Source: Bin80 sp965116685
Lineage (GTDB): Bacteria; Bacteroidota; Rhodothermia; Rhodothermales; Bin80
Direction: 5' to 3'
DNA: 64,000 nt
Assembly (NCBI GenBank): GCA_965116685.1
Contig: OZ220707.1
Location: 2,046,001-2,110,000 of the forward strand
Shown here piece by piece: positions 52,505 through 61,492 of the stretch. The notes below the pieces were generated by a model. It ran no database searches and was not told where the DNA came from. It saw nothing but the letters and a program-made list of their open reading frames with translations. The translations under genes were made by a program, and so were the position numbers. How positions within the stretch are numbered: the stretch's first letter is position 1; the number at the start of each line of letters is the position of its first letter.

Positions 52505-53758
52505 TCAGAGCTTGTGCCGGGATGATTGGGATAAATCCAGGTTGGGTAGAACATGTCCCATACGATCCCGCTTCGTACGCAAATAACCCGCATTTTCCTG
52601 ATTGGGCGGGATCTCAATCGCTACGCTTTCGGTGATCTCCAGCCCATATCCGTCCAACCCGACACGCTTGGTCGGGTTATTGGTCAATAATTTCAGTTTT
52701 CGTATTCCCAAGTCGCGGAGGATCTGACATCCGATACCATAGTCCCGATGATCCATATCAAAGCCCAGTGCCTTATTTGCCTCCACCGTGTCCAGTCCCT
52801 GTTGATCCTGTAATTCGTAGGCCCGCAATTTATTCAGAAGGCCGATTCCACGCCCTTCCTGCTTCATGTATAGCACAACTCCTGTCCCCTCTTCCGCGAC
52901 ATGTTGCATTGCTGTATGCAACTGATCCCCGCAATCACAGCGAATAGACCCAAACAGATCCCCCGTCACACACTGGGAATGTACCCGTGTTAAGACGGAA
53001 TCATCATCCGTCCATTCCCCCATGCACAGTGCCAGGTGGGTGTCACCGTTGGACTCATCTTCGTAGGCGATAAGATTAAACAGGCCATACCGCGTTGGAA
53101 GCCGGACAGATGCCACACGCTGAATCAGAGACCGCTGTGCCATGCGAAAGGCAACCAGATCGCTGATCGTAATGATCCGCATGTCATGTTCATGGGCAAT
53201 CTTGAATAGCTCGGGAGTCCGTGCCATCGTACCATCCGCATTCATGATCTCAACAAGCACCCCAACCGGGGTGAGGCTGGCAAGTCGCACGAGATCGACC
53301 GTAGCTTCGGTGTGTCCGGTTCTTCGGAGCACCCCCCCCTCGCGGGCAATCAGCGGGAAGACATGTCCAGGGCGTGCAAAATCGTCCGCTTTTGATGTGT
53401 CGCTGGCAAGTGCCTGGATGGTTGCTGCGCGATCAGATGCACTGATGCCGGTTGATGTGCCATGGCAATAGTCTACCGGTATCGTAAAGGGAGTACTGTA
53501 CAGACTAGTGTTCTCCTCAACCATCAGATTGAGATCAAGGGCAGCAGCACGCTCTGGAGCCATCGGAACGCAAATCAATCCACGACCCTCATGGGCCATG
53601 AAGTTGACCAACCCGGGTGTAACTGCAGACGCTGCTCCGACAAAGTCGCCCTCGTTTTCGCGGTCTTCGTCGTCTACCACGATCACCAGGCGACCAGCAC
53701 GTATCGCTTCAATGGCAGACTCAATTGAGTCGAAGGTTTCCGTACCTGGAATTCCCAT
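52505..53758 (-). CDS. ribBA: Bifunctional DHBP synthase / GTP cyclohydrolase II
   Basis: 417 residues. N-terminal half: DDEDRENEGDFVGAASAVTP and GHVFPLIAREGGVLRRTGHTE of 3,4-dihydroxy-2-butanone-4-phosphate synthase. C-terminal half: GTP cyclohydrolase II with the zinc cysteines in CVTGDLFGSIRCDCGDQLHT and the EGRGIGLLNKLRAYELQDQQ motif. It supplies both starting blocks of riboflavin. It is preceded by yajC at 9 bases on the same strand, so no FMN riboswitch can lie directly upstream, and none was found. Confidence 0.96.
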   Translation of the reverse strand: MGIPGTETFDSIESAIEAIRAGRLVIVVDDEDRENEGDFVGAASAVTPGLVNFMAHEGRGLICVPMAPERAAALDLNLMVEENTSLYSTPFTIPVDYCHGTSTGISASDRAATIQALASDTSKADDFARPGHVFPLIAREGGVLRRTGHTEATVDLVRLASLTPVGVLVEIMNADGTMARTPELFKIAHEHDMRIITISDLVAFRMAQRSLIQRVASVRLPTRYGLFNLIAYEDESNGDTHLALCMGEWTDDDSVLTRVHSQCVTGDLFGSIRCDCGDQLHTAMQHVAEEGTGVVLYMKQEGRGIGLLNKLRAYELQDQQGLDTVEANKALGFDMDHRDYGIGCQILRDLGIRKLKLLTNNPTKRVGLDGYGLEITESVAIEIPPNQENAGYLRTKRDRMGHVLPNLDLSQSSRHKL

Positions 53759-53767
53759 TCAGGTACG

Positions 53768-54079
53768 TCACTGCTTAACGGATGCAAGCGATTGCTTATC
53801 AATGCGGAGCTTGATCCCTCCATCTACATCCAGTAAGACACTCGTGGCCCCCTCCTCCACCTGGTGAACCTTCCCATGGATTCCGCCGGCGGTTATGACA
53901 CGGTCTCCTTTTCGGACCGCCGCAATCATTGCTTTGCGCTTTTTCTCACGCTTTTGTTGCGGGCGGATAATAAAGAAATAGAATACAACGAAAATGAGGA
54001 TGAGCGGCAAAAACATGCCTAATCCTCCAAAACCTGAAGTGGGTGCCTCTTGAAGCAAGAGTGCAAAGGGCCAGTACAT
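53768..54079 (-). CDS. yajC: Preprotein translocase subunit YajC
   Basis: 103 residues from the ATG at 54079 (MYWPFALLLQEAPTSGFGGL); a TTG three codons upstream is an alternative. One transmembrane helix (FLPLILIFVVFYFFIIRPQQ) followed by KREKKRKAMIAAVRKGDRVI, and GGIHGKVHQVEEGATSVLLD in the soluble part. YajC joins SecDF to assist protein export. It follows the SRP RNA gene at about 40 bases on the same strand, so two export components are neighbours. Confidence 0.95.
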   Translation of the reverse strand: MYWPFALLLQEAPTSGFGGLGMFLPLILIFVVFYFFIIRPQQKREKKRKAMIAAVRKGDRVITAGGIHGKVHQVEEGATSVLLDVDGGIKLRIDKQSLASVKQ

Positions 54080-54117
54080 GAGTATCAAGGGATCAAGAAA
54101 TTATATATAATAAAGAA

Positions 54118-54231
54118 GGGTAAGCTAACCGCATCGCGTCGCTTCGACCTCCTACCGCTGCTGCCTTCCGGCCCTGACGGGGTTCAGAGGGAGCTGACCG
54201 TACGGGACTCACCCTTCAGCCCCGTCTACCC
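54118..54231 (-). ncRNA. ffs: Small signal recognition particle RNA (4.5S type)
   Basis: On the minus strand the conserved core CAGGGCCGGAAGGCAGCAGC is present, with the GGAA tetraloop-containing hairpin and its AGCAG internal loop, flanked by pairing arms. The ends can pair: GGGTA at 54231 and TACCC at 54118, giving about 114 bases, right for the bacterial small SRP RNA. It binds Ffh and directs ribosomes making membrane proteins to SecYEG. It lies between priA and yajC. Confidence 0.93.
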
Positions 54232-54255
54232 TCCTGTGCAGTGACGGTTCCGCAC

Positions 54256-56724
54256 TCACACTTGCTCAAGTCCGTCCACATTAACGGACACATGAAGTTC
54301 ACGCCCGGTTGAGGGAGCCATTCGAAGGATCGAACGAATGTCTTCCTGAAGAGATTGATAGGTCTTTGGTGCCTTGATGATGAGAAAGTAGCGGTACTGA
54401 TGCTCCACGCGTTTGATGTATGGCTGCTCCGGGCCCAATACCGAAATGGCAGAAGGCAACTGGTCAAGCAACAGGGTCTTCCATTTATTTGCAAGATCCT
54501 CAACCGCCGGCTGCGGTGCACCCCGAACCTGGATCCCGACGATGCGGCCAAATGGAGGGTAGTTCAATTTTTGCCGGTGCTGCGTCAGAATCTGAGCATA
54601 ACCATGAAAGTCATGCGCCTGCAGGAAGGAAAAGATTGGGTGTGATGGGCGTCGAGTCTGGAGTAAAACCTCACCGGGCAGGTCTGCTCTTCCCGCTCTT
54701 CCCGCAACCTGCATGAGCAGTTGGAAGGTTCGTTCCTCACTCCGAAAATCCGGCAATCGAAGCCCTAGGTCACAGTTGATAACGCCCACCAAGGTCACTC
54801 GGCCGAAGTCGAGCCCCTTGGCAACCATTTGTGTGCCAATCAAGATATCTGCCCCACCCTCTGCGAAAACGCTAAGGATTTCATGGTGAGCATCCTTGGT
54901 TCGAGTGCTGTCACGGTCCATTCGAAGAATTCTGGCAGTCCGAAACAATTCACCAAGTTCTTCCGAAACGCGCTGGGTCCCGCTGCCCAGTGGAGCAAAT
55001 GCTGGCGTTTCGCATTTGGGACAGTCAATCAGGAGGGCGCACACATATCCGCAGTAGTGACACCGGAGCTGGTTCTCTCCCTGGTGATACGTCATCGATA
55101 CACTGCAGGCGATGCACTGCGGCACAAAACCACAACTCTGACACTCCAGGATGGGTGCATATCCGCGGCGGTTCTGTAGAAGAATCACCTGCTCTTTTCG
55201 TTCCAAGCGAGCTTCAATCGCGTCAAGTAGAGGGGTAGACAAAGGGCCACATAGACCGTTCTCTTCACGTTCATGGCAAAGGTCAATGATACGAATTGCG
55301 GGAAGAGATGCGGCGGAGCGGTCCCTTGTGGGGGCGCGCTCCGGCATGGATAAGAGCGTATACTTGCCCTGCCGCACATTCACCAGGGTTTCCAGCGATA
55401 AGGTTGCAGAACCCAGTACACAAATACATTTTGCCATCGTCGCACGCATGACGGCAACATCTCTGGCATGATAGCGGGGAGCGGTCTCTCTCTGCTTGTA
55501 GGAGCCGTCATGCTCTTCATCTACAATAATGAGTCCAAGATTTTTTACCGGAGCCAGGATCGCAGACCTTGGTCCTATGACCACACGATATTGGCCCGCA
55601 CGAATTTGCTGCCAGACATCATGACGTTCTCCCTGTGCCATGCGGGAGTGGAGAACTGCAACGGTATCTCCAAAACGGGCCCGAAAGCGATGTACCGTTT
55701 GCGGGGTGAGGGAGATTTCAGGTACGAGTATGATGGCCGTTTTGCCAAGGGAGAGTGCGATTTTCAGTGCGGATAGATAGACTTCCGTTTTCCCACTCCC
55801 GGTCACGCCATGAAGCGCGAATGTTTGATAGGTCTGTGTTTTGACTGCATCTTGGAGGGCTTTCACGGCCGTGGCTTGGGATGGATGAAAATTTGGGGCC
55901 TTGCTGGATGGGGTTGTTTCTGATCGCATCCATTCCGGGATCCGAAACACTTGCTTCTTAATGACTGAAAAGATGCCCCGCTTTTCAAAGGATCGAACCG
56001 TATGTCGGCTTGCACTACAAGCCTTCTGAAGCTCCGACAATGAGATCTCATTCTGCCCGGATGCCAGAGAAGAGATCAGCTGGTCAATGATCTCCTTTTG
56101 TTTCTTCCCCCGAAACTGCGGCTTCAAGTCACGCAGGGCATCAACCGCGCAGAATGCGGGTGCAAGAGAGATAAATTCTCCGATCTTCGCACCGATCGTT
56201 GGATTCTGGAGTTCGACGGTTTTCCGCAGTGCTCCCTGGGATTCCGCCCTGATAATCTCCTGTTCGGAAATACGCAGACCAATGCGCTTCAGCCTGGCAG
56301 GAGTCGTTTTGCGGTGCTTCATCAGGTGCACCTGCAGTTCGGGAGAAATTCCCGCCCAGTGCAGGTCCGACTTGGAAGCCAGGTAATACACGATCCGCTC
56401 TTTTGTCTGTATCCCTGCTGGGAGTGCTGCACTGAGTGCTTCCCCCCAGGCACAAACATAGTATCGGGATATCCAGCGGGTCAGTTGGAGAAGCTCCGGG
56501 TCAAATAAGGGTTCAGAACTCACGGCAGTGCGCACGGTCCTGAGTCTCATGCCTTCACGGACCTGTACGTCGAGCTTCGTAACAATTCCCGTATAGGTAC
56601 GATTACGCACTGGAACCAGAACCAAGGATCCCACTTGTACGGATTCCTCGAGCTCGCCGGGTAATTCATAGGCATACTCCTTGTCCACAGGAATCGGCAA
56701 GGCAACACCAATGGTGCGCGACAT
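54256..56724 (-). CDS. priA: Primosomal protein N' (PriA helicase)
   Basis: 822 residues. A 3'-DNA-binding N-terminal domain is followed by superfamily-2 helicase motifs: I GVTGSGKTEVYLSALKIA near residue 312, II IIVDEEHDGSYKQRETAPRY, then VLGSATLSLETL, and the PriA cysteine-zinc region CQSCGFVPQCIACSVSMTYH plus HYCGYVCALLIDCPKC. IGTQMVAKGLDFGRVTLVGV is motif V. It restarts stalled replication forks. The end of the SRP RNA lies 24 bases after the stop. Confidence 0.96.
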   Translation of the reverse strand: MSRTIGVALPIPVDKEYAYELPGELEESVQVGSLVLVPVRNRTYTGIVTKLDVQVREGMRLRTVRTAVSSEPLFDPELLQLTRWISRYYVCAWGEALSAALPAGIQTKERIVYYLASKSDLHWAGISPELQVHLMKHRKTTPARLKRIGLRISEQEIIRAESQGALRKTVELQNPTIGAKIGEFISLAPAFCAVDALRDLKPQFRGKKQKEIIDQLISSLASGQNEISLSELQKACSASRHTVRSFEKRGIFSVIKKQVFRIPEWMRSETTPSSKAPNFHPSQATAVKALQDAVKTQTYQTFALHGVTGSGKTEVYLSALKIALSLGKTAIILVPEISLTPQTVHRFRARFGDTVAVLHSRMAQGERHDVWQQIRAGQYRVVIGPRSAILAPVKNLGLIIVDEEHDGSYKQRETAPRYHARDVAVMRATMAKCICVLGSATLSLETLVNVRQGKYTLLSMPERAPTRDRSAASLPAIRIIDLCHEREENGLCGPLSTPLLDAIEARLERKEQVILLQNRRGYAPILECQSCGFVPQCIACSVSMTYHQGENQLRCHYCGYVCALLIDCPKCETPAFAPLGSGTQRVSEELGELFRTARILRMDRDSTRTKDAHHEILSVFAEGGADILIGTQMVAKGLDFGRVTLVGVINCDLGLRLPDFRSEERTFQLLMQVAGRAGRADLPGEVLLQTRRPSHPIFSFLQAHDFHGYAQILTQHRQKLNYPPFGRIVGIQVRGAPQPAVEDLANKWKTLLLDQLPSAISVLGPEQPYIKRVEHQYRYFLIIKAPKTYQSLQEDIRSILRMAPSTGRELHVSVNVDGLEQV

Positions 56725-56736
56725 TTCCGGCAGGTG

Positions 56737-57330
56737 CTATTTTGAGGGAGGGGGTTCTTCCGGGTCGTAGAGCATGCCTGTGCAGAGACACATCTGCCGC
56801 TTCATCCGTGTCAGTACATCATAGTTGGGGCAGCTCTGACATCCCTGCCAGAACACATCGTCATCCGTAAGTTCACTGAATGTTACCGGCTTATAGCCCA
56901 ACTCAGAGTTGATTTTCATCACGGCAAGACTGGTCGTAATGCCAAACAGTTTGGCTTTTGGGTAGAGTGTTCTTGAAAGCTCAAACGCCCGGCGCTTGAT
57001 CCGGCGTGCAAGCCCCTGTCTGCGAAAAGCAGGAGAGATAATGAGCCCCGAGTTGACCGCGTACTTCCCGTGATCCCATGTCTCAATGTAGCAGAAGCCA
57101 GCCACTTGATCATTTGCACCAAGTGCAATCACGGCCTTTCCCTCTTTCATTTTGGTACGAATGTAGTCGGGGGCACGTTCAGCGATGCCGGTACCTCGTT
57201 GCGCGGCTGCCGTTTTAATCAGGTGACAGATTCCGTGTGCAAACCGAAAATGTTCAGTCGTTGCAATGACAATTTCGACAGATGCCGAAGCCTCTACAAT
57301 CGGGAGCGCTATGGGAGTATATAAGAGCAC
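56737..57330 (-). CDS. GNAT acetyltransferase of the Bacteroidota arginine-cluster type
   Basis: 197 residues. GNAT fold with VNSGLIISPAFRRQGLARRI (acetyl-CoA loop R-x-x-G-L-A) near 92-115, and KLFGITTSLAVMKINSELGY. Homologues occur next to argG in Bacteroidota and are thought to be involved in arginine synthesis. A Cys-rich C-terminus, WQGCQSCPNYDVLTRMKRQM and CLCTGMLYDP, is part of the type. Here it is not with arg genes but with priA, 12 bases away. It is divergent from the zinc-ribbon gene, with 111 bases between starts. Confidence 0.8.
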   Translation of the reverse strand: MLLYTPIALPIVEASASVEIVIATTEHFRFAHGICHLIKTAAAQRGTGIAERAPDYIRTKMKEGKAVIALGANDQVAGFCYIETWDHGKYAVNSGLIISPAFRRQGLARRIKRRAFELSRTLYPKAKLFGITTSLAVMKINSELGYKPVTFSELTDDDVFWQGCQSCPNYDVLTRMKRQMCLCTGMLYDPEEPPPSK

Positions 57331-57441
57331 TGAGAAAAATGATTTTATGCTAACTCAGCGTGTAAGCATAAAACAGAAAGCTGTTCCATTGAACGTATAT
57401 GAGATGCAACGCGTTGATAGGTCGAACTTTGTCTGCGACCA

Positions 57442-57609
57442 ATGCAAGAATGTCCTTCATGTGCTCTGGAAGTGGATCGCGCCCTGGACGTATGTCCGTA
57501 TTGCGCCTATGAATTTCCGCGTCAGACCCGTAGCCGAACGGTTATGGTCTGGGTCATGGCACTGCTTTTAATCTGGCCTTTACTCGAACTCATAAAACTG
57601 ATCTTCTGA
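57442..57609 (+). CDS. Short zinc-ribbon plus transmembrane protein
   Basis: 55 residues, MQECPSCALEVDRALDVCPY at the start. Two CxxC pairs (CPSC and CPYC, ten residues apart) form a zinc ribbon; a helix follows (MVWVMALLLIWPLLELIKLI), so it is probably a membrane-tethered zinc protein with its ribbon in the cytoplasm. Its TGA overlaps the next ATG (TGATG at 57607-57611), so the two are translationally coupled. It is short and easily missed. No specific family known. Confidence 0.65.
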   Translation: MQECPSCALEVDRALDVCPYCAYEFPRQTRSRTVMVWVMALLLIWPLLELIKLIF

Positions 57610-58793
57610 TGGTTGGTCCTTTTCGTGGACAATACTCTCCTGACATCTTTATGCGTGATTACTGGCAGAAACGCCCGCTAATCCTGCAAAATGCCTTCAA
57701 AAAATCCAGTTTCAATATTCAACGGGATGATGTATTTCAGATGGCGGTCAGCGCCGAGTTTGATTCGCGCGTGATTGAAGAAGACACTACGGAGCAGTCA
57801 TGGGAATTATTCACCGGACCATTTGAATGGGAGGAGCTCGAGAGTTTCGTGGAGCTCTCATACTGGACACTGCTGGTACAGGATACAGAGCGGGAACTGG
57901 ATCAGATGCGCCAGCTGCTTGAATTATTTCGATTCATTCCCAACTGGCGTCTGGACGATGTTCAGCTAAGCTACGCGGCTCCAGGAGGGAGCGTAGGCCC
58001 CCATGTGGACAGTTATGACGTCTTTCTTATTCAACTGAGCGGTGAGCGGCGTTGGAAAATTGAAAATGCTGCGATCACCGATGATCGGCCAATGAGAGAG
58101 GATACATCCATGCAGCTTCTGAAAGAGCTTCATCCAGATCAGGAATTCGTTGCCAAGCCGGGAGATATGCTCTATTTGCCACCCAAACTCCCTCATTGGG
58201 GGATTGCGGAGGGGACATGTATCACGGCAAGTATCGGATTCAAGGCTCCCGAAAAGGGGATGTTGCAGACGGCCTTCTCCGAAATGACTGAAGGGTTTGG
58301 TCATATCCATATTCCGAGGAAGTTTGTAGATCCGGCTGAATTGCGAACGGACGATCCTGGTCGAGTCAGCGATGAACCGCTGGACTGGTTCCAGAACGAA
58401 ATGCGACGGCTTGCGGAGGACCGGGAAAGTCTTGAACGAGTCTTTTGCAGTACGATGACACATCCTGTTCGGGAAAACTGGCCTGGGATGACGAAGGACC
58501 CTGTACCCTCTGCTGAAGAGATCCTGGATGATCTCCGACAGGGGAGTACGTATGTGCGACTTACCCCAGCGTGTATGGTTTACCGGGAATTTGATGACTG
58601 CATTCGGATCTATGCACTCGGAATTGAATGCCATCTAAAACTCGAGTCAAAATCATTTGCGCAATTGTTAACCGGAACAGAGATACTTAATTTTGACTCC
58701 CTCAAGTCCTATCTTTGGGATCAGGAGGCTCTGGAACTCATGCATCTTTTACTTGATTCGATGATCCTGATCAGAGTAGAGGGATCGAATTGA
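57609..58793 (+). CDS. JmjC/cupin-type ribosomal oxygenase (RoxA-like)
   Basis: 394 residues. The cupin/JmjC core has APGGSVGPHVDSYDVFLIQL near 125-145 with Fe(II) ligands His132 and Asp134, and KLPHWGIAEG with His196; RRWKIENA lies between. These fit 2-oxoglutarate oxygenases of the RoxA/YcfD kind, which hydroxylate an arginine in ribosomal protein L16. A C-terminal winged-helix-like part follows, giving the usual length near 390. In one coupled operon with the zinc-ribbon protein, NUDIX and channel genes, linked by overlapping stop/start. Substrate is inferred from family only. Confidence 0.88.
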   Translation: MVGPFRGQYSPDIFMRDYWQKRPLILQNAFKKSSFNIQRDDVFQMAVSAEFDSRVIEEDTTEQSWELFTGPFEWEELESFVELSYWTLLVQDTERELDQMRQLLELFRFIPNWRLDDVQLSYAAPGGSVGPHVDSYDVFLIQLSGERRWKIENAAITDDRPMREDTSMQLLKELHPDQEFVAKPGDMLYLPPKLPHWGIAEGTCITASIGFKAPEKGMLQTAFSEMTEGFGHIHIPRKFVDPAELRTDDPGRVSDEPLDWFQNEMRRLAEDRESLERVFCSTMTHPVRENWPGMTKDPVPSAEEILDDLRQGSTYVRLTPACMVYREFDDCIRIYALGIECHLKLESKSFAQLLTGTEILNFDSLKSYLWDQEALELMHLLLDSMILIRVEGSN

Positions 58794-59344
58794 TGGGTCA
58801 ATCATGGAAGTGTAAGCAGCGTCGGGCTTGTGGGAATTTCAAGGTGTTCACGGTGCGCCAGGATGATTGCGAATCCCCACGGACCGGCCAGATCCATCCG
58901 TTCTACGTGCTGGAGGCCTCCGACTGGGTCACGATCGTTCCTGTAACTCCAGAAGGCAAACTTGTTTGTATCCGGCAGTGGCGTCCGGGGACCTCGGCCG
59001 TTGAATTGGAGTTGCCCGGGGGGATCATTGATCAGGGTGAACTCCCCGAAGAGGCTGCTGCCCGTGAATTGCGTGAAGAAACCGGCTATGCAGCCGAGGC
59101 ACTCATTCGGCTGGGCTCCATGTCCCCGAATCCCGCGATCCTCACAAACCGGTGCCATTTTTTTCTGGCCAGTGATGCAATCCCTCACGGACAGCAGGAA
59201 CTTGACTCAGCAGAGGAGATAGATCCTGTTCTGATTGATCAATCCATGATCCCGAAATTGATTGCCGATGAAACACTGCGTCATGGTATTATTATAGCAG
59301 CACTTTATTACTACGACTTGTATCTGAAAAGTGGAAGAGCGTAA
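58793..59344 (+). CDS. NUDIX hydrolase
   Basis: 183 residues from ATG 58793, which overlaps the preceding TGA (TGATG). The NUDIX box reads GIIDQGELPEEAAARELREE followed by TGY, a perfect G-x5-E-x7-RE-U-x-EE-x-G-U. FYVLEASDWVTIVPVTPEGK and WRPGTSAVELELPGG precede it, in the style of ADP-ribose or ADP-sugar pyrophosphatases. Located inside the zinc-ribbon/RoxA-like/channel operon. Its end overlaps the channel GTG start by 14 bases. Confidence 0.9.
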   Translation: MGQSWKCKQRRACGNFKVFTVRQDDCESPRTGQIHPFYVLEASDWVTIVPVTPEGKLVCIRQWRPGTSAVELELPGGIIDQGELPEEAAARELREETGYAAEALIRLGSMSPNPAILTNRCHFFLASDAIPHGQQELDSAEEIDPVLIDQSMIPKLIADETLRHGIIIAALYYYDLYLKSGRA

Positions 59345-60149
59345 GGAACATCAGGTTTCATGGAACTCACGCCGTGAGTTTCTCAACAGGATTTTGTTTG
59401 AATCTTCATCTCCGCTGGGGCGGGGAAGCGATATCGCACTCTTTATTCTCATTGTCGCCAGTGTGGTTGCGGTCCTGTTGGAGAGTATTGATCAGGTAAA
59501 AATTCGCTATGGGGACCTCCTCATTGGCCTGGAATGGGTCTTTACGGTAGTCTTTACCATTGAGTATGGCCTGCGGTTATACTGTTCCCGGAATCCCTCG
59601 GGATACGCTCGCAGCTTCTTTGGGGCAGTGGACCTGATTGCGGTGGTTCCAACGTACGTGAGTTTGCTGATTCCTGGGGCCCAGGCATTGATTGTTATCC
59701 GAATTCTTCGCCTGCTGCGTGTATTTCGTGTTCTAAAACTGGTCCGATACACCAGGGCCGGGCTTCACTTACTCTATCTGCTTCAGGAAAGTTGGCAGCG
59801 AATATGGGTGTTCGTACTCGCGCTGTCTTTACTTGTCACCACACTAGGCTCCATGATCTATCTGATTGAGGGGCCTGAAAATGGATTTACCAGCATTCCC
59901 CTGAGCATGTACTGGGCCGTGGTGACATTGACGACCGTTGGGTACGGAGATATCTCTCCTCAGACGCCCGTGGGGAAGTTTCTCGCGGCGATGGTGATGG
60001 TGATCGGTTATGCGATTATTGTGATGTCTATCAGCCTATCCGGTCGTAATTTCAAACGAACGACCCCATGCATACGCTGCCGGGAGACAAGGTTGGAGAA
60101 AGGATCTGAATTCTGCAAGTACTGCGGACACAAGTTCCACCAGCACTAA
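59331..60149 (+). CDS. Voltage-gated potassium channel with C-terminal zinc ribbon
   Basis: 272 residues from GTG 59331. Six hydrophobic helices; S4 is VIRILRLLRVFRVLKLVRYT with arginines at every third position, a voltage-sensor pattern. The pore is MYWAVVTLTTVGYGDISPQT, with the TVGYGD potassium filter near residue 205. After S6 there is a C-terminal CIRCRETRLEKGSEFCKYCG, two CxxC pairs forming a zinc ribbon on the cytoplasmic end. That zinc tail is unusual for Kv channels. It closes the operon that begins with another zinc-ribbon protein. Confidence 0.88.
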   Translation: MEERKEHQVSWNSRREFLNRILFESSSPLGRGSDIALFILIVASVVAVLLESIDQVKIRYGDLLIGLEWVFTVVFTIEYGLRLYCSRNPSGYARSFFGAVDLIAVVPTYVSLLIPGAQALIVIRILRLLRVFRVLKLVRYTRAGLHLLYLLQESWQRIWVFVLALSLLVTTLGSMIYLIEGPENGFTSIPLSMYWAVVTLTTVGYGDISPQTPVGKFLAAMVMVIGYAIIVMSISLSGRNFKRTTPCIRCRETRLEKGSEFCKYCGHKFHQH

Positions 60150-60178
60150 GGAGACACTCCCCAACCTATACAGCACTT

Positions 60179-60221
60179 AAAAATGATGAAAGATTAGGTA
60201 TGTTGTTTGTGGACGCCCTCT
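60179..60221. repeat. Direct repeat, left copy, bordering the restriction-like islet
   Basis: AAAAATGATGAAAGAT, then TAGGTATGTTG, then TTTGTGGACGCCCTCT. The right copy (61833-61874) differs by one deleted T and two G/C changes. It lies 30 bases after the channel stop codon. Confidence 0.75.
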
Positions 60222-60244
60222 AAGGAAAGAGGCTATGGGTTCCA

Positions 60245-61309
60245 TTATGTCATCTTCTTTTTCTTGTCTGTCAGTTTGACATAAAGAACGTCCTTCAATT
60301 TAAACTCTGTAAGAATCCTCTCCAATTTCTTGAATTTATTAACATTGGAATAGTTTTTGTCCAAAAAATAACCATCCACAAGGCACATGTAGTTGTGTTT
60401 AGGTCGAGATTGTTTAACGGGGCTACCACGGAGGTTAAGTGCCCGTTTTTTATCTCTTTCAAAAAGATTTTTGAATACGGCGACATACATGTCTGTTACT
60501 GTGCCCGTGTCTTTTTCACCATCAAAGACATAGTATTCAAGTTCTTTATCCGTAGGATCATAACTGTCAAAAATATTGACATCAACAGCCGGGTCTAGCT
60601 GTATTGGATCTGTATCTCCTTCATCACGATTGTCCCCATGTCCAAAGAGTTCGTCAAAGATTGAAGGAAGGGAAGATTTGATTTTGTTCCAGACTATTTT
60701 CTTTGTTTCTCCAACCGCGTGTTTAGTAATGAATTTCACCAGATCGTCGCTGGGATGTTTGATCTCACGTTTGAGATATTCCAGTGTTTTTGAACGGTAC
60801 GATAATTCCAAAGCTAAAGAACGGGCATCAGAAACATCAAAGCTTTGTCGTGTGAATTTTGATAAGTTCCTCAGGTATTTACTCGCGTCAGTTTCAAGAT
60901 TAAATGATAAAAACGGCTGCTTATCCAGCACATTTTCACGGTCTAAATCCGTATAAAACCGATATTCGTAACCATTGGTGAGGAGAGCGAATTTGACGAC
61001 TGGTGAGTTATTGAAATAATTTTTTAGCTGAGCGCGGTGTTGATCAAGTGGCTCATGGAGTGGTTTGCATTCAACATAAATTATTGGATCTCCATTTCCG
61101 CCAAAAATTGCATAATCCACGGTCCCCGTTCTTTTGTACTCCAAGTCAGGGCGGTATTGTGCCACAACCCTTCCTGGGTCGCGATAGTCGTAGCCCAAAT
61201 ACCCAAGAAATGGAAGGATAAACCAATTCTCAGTATTTTTCTCGTCTGGTGAGGAAGTCAAGTTCTTGTACTTTTTCGCCAACTTCTCCAAGCCAGTTTC
61301 CAAATTCAT
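60245..61309 (-). CDS. HsdR N-terminal-domain nuclease-like protein
   Basis: 354 residues. NTENWFILPFLGYLGYDYRD and then GTVDYAIFGGNGDPIIYVEC give the PD-(D/E)xK pattern of type I restriction HsdR N-terminal domains (Asp in VDYAI, Glu-Cys-Lys near residue 77). The second half (about 180-354) is highly charged and unlike a helicase, so this is a stand-alone nuclease domain, not a full HsdR. Codon and base use are more AT-rich than neighbours, which suggests transfer. It sits between 42-bp direct repeats with a broken partner fragment. Probably defence-related. Confidence 0.7.
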   Translation of the reverse strand: MNLETGLEKLAKKYKNLTSSPDEKNTENWFILPFLGYLGYDYRDPGRVVAQYRPDLEYKRTGTVDYAIFGGNGDPIIYVECKPLHEPLDQHRAQLKNYFNNSPVVKFALLTNGYEYRFYTDLDRENVLDKQPFLSFNLETDASKYLRNLSKFTRQSFDVSDARSLALELSYRSKTLEYLKREIKHPSDDLVKFITKHAVGETKKIVWNKIKSSLPSIFDELFGHGDNRDEGDTDPIQLDPAVDVNIFDSYDPTDKELEYYVFDGEKDTGTVTDMYVAVFKNLFERDKKRALNLRGSPVKQSRPKHNYMCLVDGYFLDKNYSNVNKFKKLERILTEFKLKDVLYVKLTDKKKKMT

Positions 61310-61492
61310 AATTCACATCTAAAGTTTAACAACCCCCTCAGTCCAAATTCAGGGAATTATCGTATTCCTCCTCGTAGAACAGCACTTCATTGGATAGCAC
61401 ACACGAACAAAGATATGCTAAAGCCAATCTAATGCTAGGCAGATTGAGTATAAGAAAAAAATGGGATTTGCAAGAGCCTCGTAATTACAGCA

